Shown here piece after piece: positions 29,168 through 36,364 of a DNA stretch of 64,000 nucleotides. Where the stretch lies: positions 119,992 to 183,991 of the forward strand of contig JAQWMQ010000011.1 in the NCBI GenBank assembly GCA_029246705.1. Direction: 5' to 3'. Position 1 is the stretch's first letter, and the number at the start of each line of letters is the position of its first letter. A program made the translations under genes and the position numbers. This DNA comes from Phycisphaerales bacterium (GTDB taxonomy: Bacteria > Planctomycetota > Phycisphaerae > Phycisphaerales > SM1A02). A model generated the notes under the pieces. That model was not told the origin of the DNA. It searched no databases and saw nothing but the letters and a program-made list of their open reading frames with translations.

Positions 29168-30034
29168 TCAGTCGACCTTGGAAAGCCGTGAACCTGGTTC
29201 ATATGGGGTGTTGTCGATCAGGCGTATCGGCCCCAGTGAGGCTGCGATCAACGCTCGCATCGGCTTGCCGGTCGAGACGGTCGTTTCCAGATTTCCTGCA
29301 TCGCGAACCTCGGCGTACTGGACCTTGAGCTGATGTGCCTCGAGGATCTCGTGCATCACGGCTCGAGCCGACTCCGCGTCATCCGCATCGGTGGTGGCAG
29401 CCAGTGCTCGTGACAGGCCGAGCGCACGGTCCCGGTCACCGGGGTCGATACCGATGTTCCGGGAGCTCAGTGCCAGTCCGTCCGATTCTCGAACAGTGGG
29501 GCAGCCCACGATCTCCAACGATCCAAAACGATCGGGGTCGCCGGCAACAAGTTCGCTGATGACCCTGAACTGCTGGTAGTCCTTCTCGCCGAAGAGAGCG
29601 CGAGTCGGCCGCACCAGGTCGAACAGTCGTCCAACCACCAGGCAGACACCTCCGAAGAAGTGCGGTCTGCAGGCATCCTCGAGCCCGGGTCGGGTCGCGA
29701 CATCGGGCAGCACGAGCTCGGCGGCTTCCCGGCGTGCCTGCTCCAGGCCGTGTGGATAGATCAGCCGAACCCCGGGTACGAAGAGGATGTCGGCTCCGGC
29801 TTCCCGTGCCAGCCTCGTGTCGACCTCGAGCGTTTGGGGATAGGTCGACAGATCCTCACCCGCCGAGAACTGGGTGGGATTCAGAAAAATCGAGACCACC
29901 ACGGGTCGGTCAGAACCGGCTGCCTGGCGAATCAGGGAAAGGTGTCCTTCGTGCAAGGCCCCCATCGTGGGGACAAACACGGGTTTTTCCTCGCAGGCTC
30001 GAATGAAGATGTTTTCGTCGTGAATAACTTGCAC
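29168..30034 (-). CDS. panC: Pantothenate synthetase
   Basis: A 288-residue ligase that joins pantoate and beta-alanine using ATP. Family signatures are FVPTMGALHEGHLSLIRQA (HIGH-like site), VVSIFLNPTQF, RPHFFGGVCLVVGRLF, LFGEKDYQQF and the KMSKS-like SDGLALSSRNI. The start is the GTG at 30034, giving MQVIHDEN, which aligns with the family N-terminus; no ATG is available. A TATCTT box ends seven bases upstream and there is no Shine-Dalgarno. The frame stays open for a further 480 codons antisense to iscS, which is not coding. It is divergent from iscS. Confidence 0.94.
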   Translation of the reverse strand: MQVIHDENIFIRACEEKPVFVPTMGALHEGHLSLIRQAAGSDRPVVVSIFLNPTQFSAGEDLSTYPQTLEVDTRLAREAGADILFVPGVRLIYPHGLEQARREAAELVLPDVATRPGLEDACRPHFFGGVCLVVGRLFDLVRPTRALFGEKDYQQFRVISELVAGDPDRFGSLEIVGCPTVRESDGLALSSRNIGIDPGDRDRALGLSRALAATTDADDAESARAVMHEILEAHQLKVQYAEVRDAGNLETTVSTGKPMRALIAASLGPIRLIDNTPYEPGSRLSKVD

Positions 30035-30041
30035 GGCGAGG

Positions 30042-30047
30042 AAGATA
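30042..30047 (-). promoter_or_regulatory. Candidate -10 hexamer TATCTT, leaderless type
   Basis: Minus-strand TATCTT ends seven bases before the GTG start of panC. The identical hexamer precedes the SmpA-like lipoprotein start at six bases. Confidence 0.5.
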
Positions 30048-30214
30048 ACCGGGAGCGCCGGAATAACCAATGCCGAATGAAAACGGATGCCGTTCTCTGG
30101 ATCGATGCGCTGGAGTGTGGGCGCTTTGGTTGGTAGAATGAGTGGTCGGCAATTCCGATCTGCCGATTCCGCCCCTTTCTGGCGCCCAGTACGGCGCACA
30201 TGGAGCTCTCCCGG

Positions 30215-31453
30215 ATGAGTATCGATCGTCCCATCTACATGGACAACGCCTCGACGACACGAACCGACCCTCGGGTCGTCGAAGCCATGTTGCCCTACTT
30301 CACTGAAATCTACGGCAACTCCGCGAGCCGAAACCACTCCTTCGGTTGGGATGCCGAGGAAGCAGTGACCATCGCTCGAGGCCAGGCCGCCGCACTGATC
30401 GGCGCCGGCCCCAAGGAGATCATCTGGACATCCGGAGCGACCGAGAGCAACAACCTCGCCATCAAGGGTGCCGCGCGCATGCATGCGAAGGCTCCCGCGG
30501 GAAGCACGGGTCGAGGCCACATCATCACCGCCACGCATGAGCACAAGGCCGTGCTCGATCCCTGCAAGCGACTCGAGCGGGAGGGCTTCGATGTCACCTA
30601 TCTCGAGCCTCCATCCGATGGCATCATCACGCGCAAGATGGTCGAGGGTGCGATGCGTGAGGACACCATCCTGGTGACCGTCATGTGGGCGAACAACGAG
30701 ATCGGAACGATCAACGAGGTTCCCGAGATCGGTGCGCTCTGCCACGAGCGTGGTGCCCTGATGCACACCGACGCCACGCAGTGGGTCGGCAAGATGCCGA
30801 CCAACGTCGAATCCGACAACATCGATCTCATGAGTTTCTCGAGCCACAAGCTCTACGGCCCCAACGGTGTCGGTGCCCTCTACGTGCGTCGCCGACGTCC
30901 GCGCGTTCGCATCGAGGCGATGCTCGACGGTGGTGGTCACGAGCGCGGCATGCGTTCCGGAACCCTCAACGTCTCCGGCATCGTCGGTTTCGGCAAGGCC
31001 TGCGAACTCTGCTCGGAGGAAATGGCCGAAGACGCCGAGAGACTCTTCAAGCTGCGCACCCGCATGGAGAACGAACTCTCCGCCGCCCTCGACGTGGTGG
31101 CCGTGAACGGTCACCCCGACCGTCGGTTGCCTCACCTGACCAACATCTCCTTCGGTTTCGTCGAGGGTGAATCCCTGATGATGGGCATCGGTAACATCGC
31201 CTGCTCCTCGGGAAGTGCCTGTACCAGTGCGAGTCTCGAACCGAGCTACGTCCTGAAGGCTCTGGGCGTCGGCGACGAGCTGGCCCATTCCTCGCTCAGG
31301 CTCAGTCTCGGTCGCTGGACGACCGAGGAGGAGGTCGACACCGCGACCAGGGGGATCATCAAGGCGGTCAAGCATCTCCGCTCGATGAGCCCGCTCTACG
31401 ATCTCCACAACGAAGGCATCGACATCAGTACGATCAACTGGCAGAGCCACTGA
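30215..31453 (+). CDS. iscS: Cysteine desulfurase
   Basis: A 412-residue PLP enzyme that takes sulfur from cysteine for Fe-S assembly. The PLP lysine is in SFSSHKLYGPNG, the PLP-stacking region is TATHEHKAV, and the persulfide-forming Cys336 is in the flexible loop SSGSACTSASLEPS. The long loop and C-terminal extension fit the IscS group rather than SufS. The start ATG at 30215 has GGAG nine bases upstream; an ATG at 30200 is possible. It is first in an iscS-iscU-iscA operon. There is no iscR, hscA/hscB or ferredoxin gene beside it. A weak TAGAAT box lies about 80 bases upstream. Confidence 0.96.
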   Translation: MSIDRPIYMDNASTTRTDPRVVEAMLPYFTEIYGNSASRNHSFGWDAEEAVTIARGQAAALIGAGPKEIIWTSGATESNNLAIKGAARMHAKAPAGSTGRGHIITATHEHKAVLDPCKRLEREGFDVTYLEPPSDGIITRKMVEGAMREDTILVTVMWANNEIGTINEVPEIGALCHERGALMHTDATQWVGKMPTNVESDNIDLMSFSSHKLYGPNGVGALYVRRRRPRVRIEAMLDGGGHERGMRSGTLNVSGIVGFGKACELCSEEMAEDAERLFKLRTRMENELSAALDVVAVNGHPDRRLPHLTNISFGFVEGESLMMGIGNIACSSGSACTSASLEPSYVLKALGVGDELAHSSLRLSLGRWTTEEEVDTATRGIIKAVKHLRSMSPLYDLHNEGIDISTINWQSH

Positions 31454-31506
31454 GGGCTCTACCTGAGACCGCCGGCCCCAAGAGGGCATTTAAAAGGAAC
31501 AGTTTC

Positions 31507-31932
31507 ATGGCATACAGCAAGAAGGTCGTCGACCACTACGAGAACCCACGCAACGTCGGTTCGTTCGGATCCTCGACCGAAGTGGGCGAACGAAGCGACA
31601 TCGGAGTCGGCATCGTCGGGGCGCCCGAGTGTGGTGACGTGATGCAGCTTCAGATCAAGGTCGGTGACGACGGCGTCATCGAGGATGCCAAGTTCAAGTG
31701 CTTCGGGTGTGGTTCCGCCATCGCCTCGAGTTCACTCGCCACCGAGTGGATCAAGGGACGAACCGTCGACGATGCACTCAACGTCAAGAACACGGAGATC
31801 GTCGAGGAGCTCAGTCTTCCTCCGGTCAAGATCCACTGTTCCGTCCTTGCGGAGGATTCGATCCGCAGCGCAATCGCCGACTACAAGAAGAAGAACGGCG
31901 TCGAAACCGAGACCAAGGCCCACAGCCACTGA
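31507..31932 (+). CDS. iscU: Fe-S cluster assembly scaffold
   Basis: A 141-residue scaffold on which clusters are built. The three ligand cysteines are Cys42 (GAPECGDVM), Cys68 (FGCGSAIASSS) and Cys111 (KIHCSVLAED). The LPPVK chaperone-recognition motif (104-108) is intact, which implies an HscA-like chaperone elsewhere in the genome. AGGA precedes the ATG by about seven bases. It lies 53 bases after iscS and 17 before iscA. Confidence 0.97.
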   Translation: MAYSKKVVDHYENPRNVGSFGSSTEVGERSDIGVGIVGAPECGDVMQLQIKVGDDGVIEDAKFKCFGCGSAIASSSLATEWIKGRTVDDALNVKNTEIVEELSLPPVKIHCSVLAEDSIRSAIADYKKKNGVETETKAHSH

Positions 31933-31949
31933 CCAGGGAGTCCTGACCG

Positions 31950-32318
31950 ATGTCCGTAACCGTCACCGATACTGCAGCACGTGAAATCAACACGATCATT
32001 CGCCAGCAGGAACTTGATCCCACGAACGTCTGCCTTCGGGTGGGTGTGAAGGGTGGAGGCTGCAGCGGCTTCTCCTACCTTCTGGACCTGACCGAGGTCC
32101 AGAAGGAGTCCGACGAAAGCTGGGCGGTGCCCTTCACGATCAAGGAGGACGGCCAGGAGAGCAGCGGTGAGATCACCGTGGTCTGCGATCCCAAGTCCTA
32201 CCTCTACCTCAATGGCACCACCATCGACTTCAAGGATGAACTGATGGGGCGGGGGTTCGTCTTCAACAACCCCAACGCGACGAGCTCGTGTGGATGTGGC
32301 TCCAGCTTCTCCGCCTGA
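31950..32318 (+). CDS. iscA: A-type Fe-S carrier (IscA/HesB family)
   Basis: A 122-residue A-type carrier that passes clusters or iron to target proteins. The three conserved cysteines are in GGGCSGFSY and in the C-terminal SCGCGSSF. A slightly long acidic insert (KEDGQESSGE) sits in the middle. It is the third gene of the isc operon, and a strong hairpin terminator follows 32 bases after its stop. ErpA or SufA cannot be told from IscA by sequence alone. Confidence 0.95.
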   Translation: MSVTVTDTAAREINTIIRQQELDPTNVCLRVGVKGGGCSGFSYLLDLTEVQKESDESWAVPFTIKEDGQESSGEITVVCDPKSYLYLNGTTIDFKDELMGRGFVFNNPNATSSCGCGSSFSA

Positions 32319-32349
32319 GATCGCCTGTCATCCCAAGAAGATCACTTCC

Positions 32350-32373
32350 AGCAAGGGCATTCGTGCCCTTGCT
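32350..32373 (+). terminator. isc operon terminator with TTCG loop
   Basis: AGCAAGGGCA and TGCCCTTGCT form a perfect ten-pair stem around a TTCG tetraloop, an unusually stable cap. It is followed by GTCGTTCCTT, a modest T-rich run. Confidence 0.75.
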
Positions 32374-32438
32374 GTCGTTCCTTGGGGCAGTTTCGGCGAG
32401 TTCTGGTGATCTTTGCTTGGTTCTGGACGATGTCCCGA

Positions 32439-32444
32439 TAACTT
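32439..32444 (+). promoter_or_regulatory. Candidate -10 hexamer TAACTT, leaderless type
   Basis: TAACTT ends six bases before the ATG at 32451 of the FG-GAP gene. No Shine-Dalgarno is present at that ATG. Confidence 0.35.
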
Positions 32445-32450
32445 ATGGTC

Positions 32451-33881
32451 ATGAAGAACATCCCCCAGCATCATGCCAGGGGCCGGATGACGATCGCAGT
32501 CGCGACCTTGTTTCTCTTCGTCGCCCACGCGCAGGCCCAGTGCCTCTTCGAACATCTCTTCCTTGAAGACGCCAGCGATACCGCACTCTTCGGTTCCTCG
32601 ATTGCAATGGATTCGGAACGGCTCGTGGTCGGAGCGATGCTGGATACCGGGGCGGCGTGGGGAAGCGGGCGGCTTCACGTTCACCGCCGGAATGGTTCGA
32701 GCTGGCAGCGTTCGCAGATTCTCGAGGCACCCGACGGCGACCTCACCGACATGCTCGGTTCAGCGGTCGATATCGATGGGCCGACGATCATCGCCGGCGC
32801 CTGGTGGGACGAAGAAAACGGGGAGCGCTCCGGTTCCGCCTACCTCTTCGAGGACGACGGCTCGGGAAACTTCGTCTTCGCCGGCAAGCTCACCGCTTCC
32901 GACGGACTGCCGGAAGCGACCTTCGGCCGGACCGTGGCGGTCGATGGGAACCTGGCAGTGGTGGGTGCGCCGCTTCACTCGAGTGATGCGTCCGCCGCCG
33001 GTGCGGCCTATCTCTTTGAACGTGACGAGAGCGGCTGGTCCCAGGTGGCAAAGATCACGCCGAAGTCGCTGTCTGCCGGCGATCGCTTCGGCATCTCCGT
33101 CGACCTCGAGGCTTCGACGCTGGTGATCGGTTCTTCCTGGGCTGATGAGGAGCGTGGCAGGGTTCATGTCTTCGAGATCGGTGCCGGTGGTTCCGTGGCG
33201 CAGGTCGCGATGATCCAGCCCCCGGCGATCGATCCGGGTGATCAGTTCGGTTTCGATCTCGCCCTCGACCAGGACACGCTGCTGGTGGGTGCTTATCTCG
33301 ATGATGAAGAGGCGACCGATGGGGGGTCACTCTGGTTCTATGAACGCACCGCGATGGGTTGGTCGCTTGCCCAGGGGCCGGTCCTTGCCGGGCTTGGCGA
33401 AGCGAACGCCCAACTCGGGGTTTCGGTCGCCCTCCAGGACTTTCATGCTCTGGCCGGAGCCCGATACGCTTCCGCCAATGGAAGTCCCGCCAATTCCGGT
33501 CTTGCCGTGATCTTCAACGACTTTGGTTCCTGGCAGCATACCGGTGTGATCGGTTCGAACACGCCCCAGACCGATTCGGAGTTCGGATGGGACGTCGCAC
33601 TGGATGCGGAGCAGGCGCTCTACGGTGCCGTGTCGGCACTCTACGAAGACGTCTTGATCGAGGACGACGGTTCCGCCTACATCATCGATTTCAACGACGA
33701 GTTCTGCGGCGGGAACACCATCGGTGACATCAACAGCGATGGTCGCGTCGATGGCGCCGATCTGACGATCCTGCTCGGGGAGTGGGGCGTGTGTTCCCAG
33801 TTCTATTGTGCGGGTGATCTCAACGGGGACGGCCTCATCGATGGAATCGACCTGACGCTGCTGCTGGGGTCCTGGTCCTGA
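32451..33881 (+). CDS. Secreted FG-GAP repeat protein with dockerin-like C-terminus
   Basis: A 476-residue exported protein. After a signal peptide (hydrophobic core about 14-27, ending AQAQ) come about seven FG-GAP-like blades: repeated FGxSxAxD, LVVGAxxxD and GSxYLFE/VHVFE units at about 60-residue spacing, expected to form a beta-propeller. The last 60 residues hold two dockerin-like calcium loops, DINSDGRVDGADLTILLGEW and DLNGDGLIDGIDLTLLLGSW, separated by a Cys-containing linker. Such tails are common on secreted Phycisphaerae proteins and may be a sorting or anchoring signal. Starts at 32445, 32451 and 32487 are all possible. It is convergent with the metallopeptidase, seven bases apart. 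Confidence 0.88.
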   Translation: MKNIPQHHARGRMTIAVATLFLFVAHAQAQCLFEHLFLEDASDTALFGSSIAMDSERLVVGAMLDTGAAWGSGRLHVHRRNGSSWQRSQILEAPDGDLTDMLGSAVDIDGPTIIAGAWWDEENGERSGSAYLFEDDGSGNFVFAGKLTASDGLPEATFGRTVAVDGNLAVVGAPLHSSDASAAGAAYLFERDESGWSQVAKITPKSLSAGDRFGISVDLEASTLVIGSSWADEERGRVHVFEIGAGGSVAQVAMIQPPAIDPGDQFGFDLALDQDTLLVGAYLDDEEATDGGSLWFYERTAMGWSLAQGPVLAGLGEANAQLGVSVALQDFHALAGARYASANGSPANSGLAVIFNDFGSWQHTGVIGSNTPQTDSEFGWDVALDAEQALYGAVSALYEDVLIEDDGSAYIIDFNDEFCGGNTIGDINSDGRVDGADLTILLGEWGVCSQFYCAGDLNGDGLIDGIDLTLLLGSWS

Positions 33882-33888
33882 TCCCGAT

Positions 33889-35850
33889 TCAGCGCAGAGC
33901 TTCGAGTGCCCGTTGGGTGTCTTCGATCAGCGGTCGCGGCGAGAGTTCTCCGCCCACGGCCGCCTTCATCCAGGCCGCAGGCGTGAGCCGACCTATCGAG
34001 CAGATCCGCTTCGTTTCCGTGGCGATGTCCCGCGTCCTGACGTGCGCGCGCACCTGATGACTGATCATCTGTCCGATCGCATAGTCCGGCAGGTAGAGCG
34101 GATGTGCGACCATGTGCTGGTAGGCGCCGAGGATGCGGTAGGGGTCCGGTCCGAAGTCGTTCTCGAAGAACTCCAGCCAGACCTCGTCGCTGATTCGCAG
34201 GACCGTGTCCCTGAGGGCGGCGGCATCTGCATCGGGGTTCTGGTAGAGCCAGCGCCAGGTGCGAAGTTCCATCAGGGACGGACCCGCTATCTGACAGGCC
34301 ATCAGCATCGTGCTTGCGGTCGTTTCGTGGAAGGACCGCTCCGCCTCCGCCGCGTCCTCGATGCCCAGGACCCGCTTGGCGAGTGACTGGTAGAGGAACG
34401 CAAAGGCCTCGGTGCAGGCGGTGTTCGGAACGCCCTCGAGGATCGTCCTGGGTGCGAAGTAGCAGGAGCAGAGCTGTTCGAGGTTGTGCCCGAGTTCATG
34501 CATCGCGGTGTCGAAGCCGTCCCAGCCGAGCTGGTCCTTCAGGCGGCTGGTTCGGAGCCAGGCGTCGTACTGACGCAGCATCGGACGCATGGCGTGTCCG
34601 GCTCCCTTGCCGATCTCGACCCTGACATGGTTGCCGAGGAAGTCCGCCAACTCGTCCTCGAAGCCCAGGTCACGAAGAACCTCGGGAAGTTTCGCCTCGA
34701 ATGCCTTCTCGTCCTCGAACCGGGACTTCACTGCGGCATCCAGTTCACCGCTTTCCCTCGTGTCGAAGAGGTCCTCGAAGTAGATGTCGTGTGATTCGAG
34801 ATCCCTGCCCAGCCTTGCCCGCATTCGTTCGGCGAGATCGCCGCGCACGTCCGCGGAGAGCAGCTCGACCAGGACCCGTTCCACATCGGCCTCGGGAATC
34901 TCGCGTTGAAGTTCGCATTTACGTGTGATCGCGGTGGGGTGTTCCGGTGAGTGGGCATCGATCTCCCGGGCCACCTCGACCTGCATCATCCAGTGTTCGT
35001 ATCGTTCGAGGCCGACCAGTTCGCCCGGATCCGACCCGCCGATGGTGTTGGCAGCCGGGTCCCAGTCCTCGGTGCTGCTTGAATCCATGATCGCCCGGGG
35101 CAGCGTTCCGTCGATATGCCGCCCCAGGATCCAGGCCATGGCCCGCTGCTTGTCCAGTCCCGCGGGATCGTTGTACCCCGCCTTCAGTTCCTCGCGAATC
35201 AACCAGTGTGCAACGAGCTTGCGATCGGTCTCGAACCAGCGTTTGCCCTTCGCATCGACCATGGTTCCGACGGGGACATGGAAATTGGACACCCAGTGCG
35301 ACGCCTTGAATCCAAGGTCACGTGCCTTGTCCGAGACCTCCTTCGGGATCCTGGCACCGAAGAATCTCGTGATTCTGGCCATGGCCCATTCGTCGGTCGA
35401 CCAGTTCTCGCCATCCTCGAGCATCGTCTCGAGGGTCGGACGTTCGAGGTTCAAAAGCGCGAGGTGTGCCAGTTTCTGGGTGTACAGCTGCTCCGACAGG
35501 TCCGGAGCAGGGTCGAAAGTCGCAAGGAGCTCGTCGACGTTCTCGAGTTCGTCGCCTCGCAGGTCGGCCCAGCGTCGGAGGTTTCGCCTCATTTCATAGA
35601 GGTGTCCTCGAACCTGGACGATCGCGGTCTCCAGTCGATCGACGAGTCGTTCAAGGTCGCTCTCGTCCGCTATGAAGTGGTCACGGCAGAAGTCCTCGAA
35701 CGCGGACTGGTCCCCGTCTGCTGGCGTCCAGAATGAACCGCAGCGAGTCACGCCCGCTTCTATTCTCGAACGGTGCTCTTCCCCCATGCGGTCGATCAGG
35801 ATTTTGCAGGCGAGATCGGTCATCGGCTGGTTATGTGTCTTTGTCTTCAT
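33889..35850 (-). CDS. Zinc metallopeptidase (HEXXH, M3-like)
   Basis: A 653-residue protein, mostly alpha-helical. It has a HELGH zinc site (His451 to His455) and a downstream EAFAFLYQ segment supplying the third ligand Glu, the pattern of M2/M3-type gluzincins (thimet oligopeptidase, oligoendopeptidase F). No signal peptide is evident, so it is probably a cytoplasmic peptide-degrading enzyme. The overall sequence differs from standard PepF or Dcp, so subfamily is not assigned. Start ATG at 35850; an in-frame ATG at 35823 is possible. A 19-bp tandem repeat lies between this gene and the divergent lipoprotein gene. Confidence 0.8.
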   Translation of the reverse strand: MKTKTHNQPMTDLACKILIDRMGEEHRSRIEAGVTRCGSFWTPADGDQSAFEDFCRDHFIADESDLERLVDRLETAIVQVRGHLYEMRRNLRRWADLRGDELENVDELLATFDPAPDLSEQLYTQKLAHLALLNLERPTLETMLEDGENWSTDEWAMARITRFFGARIPKEVSDKARDLGFKASHWVSNFHVPVGTMVDAKGKRWFETDRKLVAHWLIREELKAGYNDPAGLDKQRAMAWILGRHIDGTLPRAIMDSSSTEDWDPAANTIGGSDPGELVGLERYEHWMMQVEVAREIDAHSPEHPTAITRKCELQREIPEADVERVLVELLSADVRGDLAERMRARLGRDLESHDIYFEDLFDTRESGELDAAVKSRFEDEKAFEAKLPEVLRDLGFEDELADFLGNHVRVEIGKGAGHAMRPMLRQYDAWLRTSRLKDQLGWDGFDTAMHELGHNLEQLCSCYFAPRTILEGVPNTACTEAFAFLYQSLAKRVLGIEDAAEAERSFHETTASTMLMACQIAGPSLMELRTWRWLYQNPDADAAALRDTVLRISDEVWLEFFENDFGPDPYRILGAYQHMVAHPLYLPDYAIGQMISHQVRAHVRTRDIATETKRICSIGRLTPAAWMKAAVGGELSPRPLIEDTQRALEALR

Positions 35851-35883
35851 CGTCGAATCATAGTTCCTCGAAGACGATCTGCC

Positions 35884-35927
35884 TCATCAACAACATTATC
35901 AGCCATCAACAACATTATCAGCCATCA
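35884..35927. repeat. 19-bp tandem repeat in a divergent promoter region
   Basis: The AT-rich unit CATCAACAACATTATCAGC occurs twice in perfect tandem (35884-35902 and 35903-35921), followed by CATCAA. It sits 34 bases upstream of the metallopeptidase start and about 45 bases before the -10 box of the SmpA-like gene. A direct-repeat operator is possible. Confidence 0.7.
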
Positions 35928-35970
35928 AATTCGAAAGAGACTTTCTTCCATACTTTCCCGATTCGTTTGA

Positions 35971-35976
35971 TATCTT
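35971..35976 (+). promoter_or_regulatory. Candidate -10 hexamer TATCTT, leaderless type
   Basis: TATCTT ends six bases before the ATG at 35983 and there is no Shine-Dalgarno. It is the same hexamer as before panC. Confidence 0.45.
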
Positions 35977-35982
35977 TCAGTG

Positions 35983-36351
35983 ATGGACTTGCGCTTGTTA
36001 TTCCTGCTCGCATTGCTTTCTTCTTGTTCGACCGGGAACATCGACCGATTTGATCAGGTCGAGATCGGCATGAGCCATGATGAAGTCATGGAGATCATCG
36101 GTACGCCATCATCGACCTACACCCGAAAGGTCGATGAAAGCGGTCGAGTGATCCGACTCGAGCGCTGGCAGTACGGCGACGTGCTGAGCACGCTCGCGAC
36201 CAGTGCGGTTTATTCCGAGCATGCGCCGGACAGGGTCTGGTCGGTGAGCTTCGACGAACAAGGGCACGTCGTGCAACGGCATGAGCCCGACTGGTCTTAC
36301 CAGCCCGATCCCAGTGTTGTCCCTTCCAGCATTCCCTCCAGGTCCCGATAG
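35983..36351 (+). CDS. SmpA/OmlA-like small lipoprotein
   Basis: A 122-residue lipoprotein with signal MDLRLLFLLALLSSC, so lipidation is at Cys15. The mature domain has VEIGMSHDEVMEIIGTPSS, the characteristic start of the SmpA/OmlA fold found in BamE and related envelope proteins, followed by a WQYGD strand. A BamE-type role in outer-membrane assembly is possible, but many lipoproteins share this domain. A GTG at 35980 directly precedes the ATG. The NRPS-like gene starts 13 bases after its stop. Confidence 0.82.
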   Translation: MDLRLLFLLALLSSCSTGNIDRFDQVEIGMSHDEVMEIIGTPSSTYTRKVDESGRVIRLERWQYGDVLSTLATSAVYSEHAPDRVWSVSFDEQGHVVQRHEPDWSYQPDPSVVPSSIPSRSR

Positions 36352-36354
36352 GCT
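36349..36354 (+). promoter_or_regulatory. Possible -10 hexamer TAGGCT before the NRPS-like gene
   Basis: TAGGCT overlaps the stop of the lipoprotein gene and ends ten bases before the ATG at 36365. It fits the leaderless pattern, but this gene may instead be read from the upstream lipoprotein promoter. Confidence 0.25.
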
Positions 36355-36364
36355 TCGGTCACGC

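Noticed and set aside
30035..31489. Extension of the panC frame upstream, antisense to iscS (total 773 codons)
   Set aside because: PanC homology begins exactly at the GTG at 30034, and the rest is antisense to a clearly real iscS.
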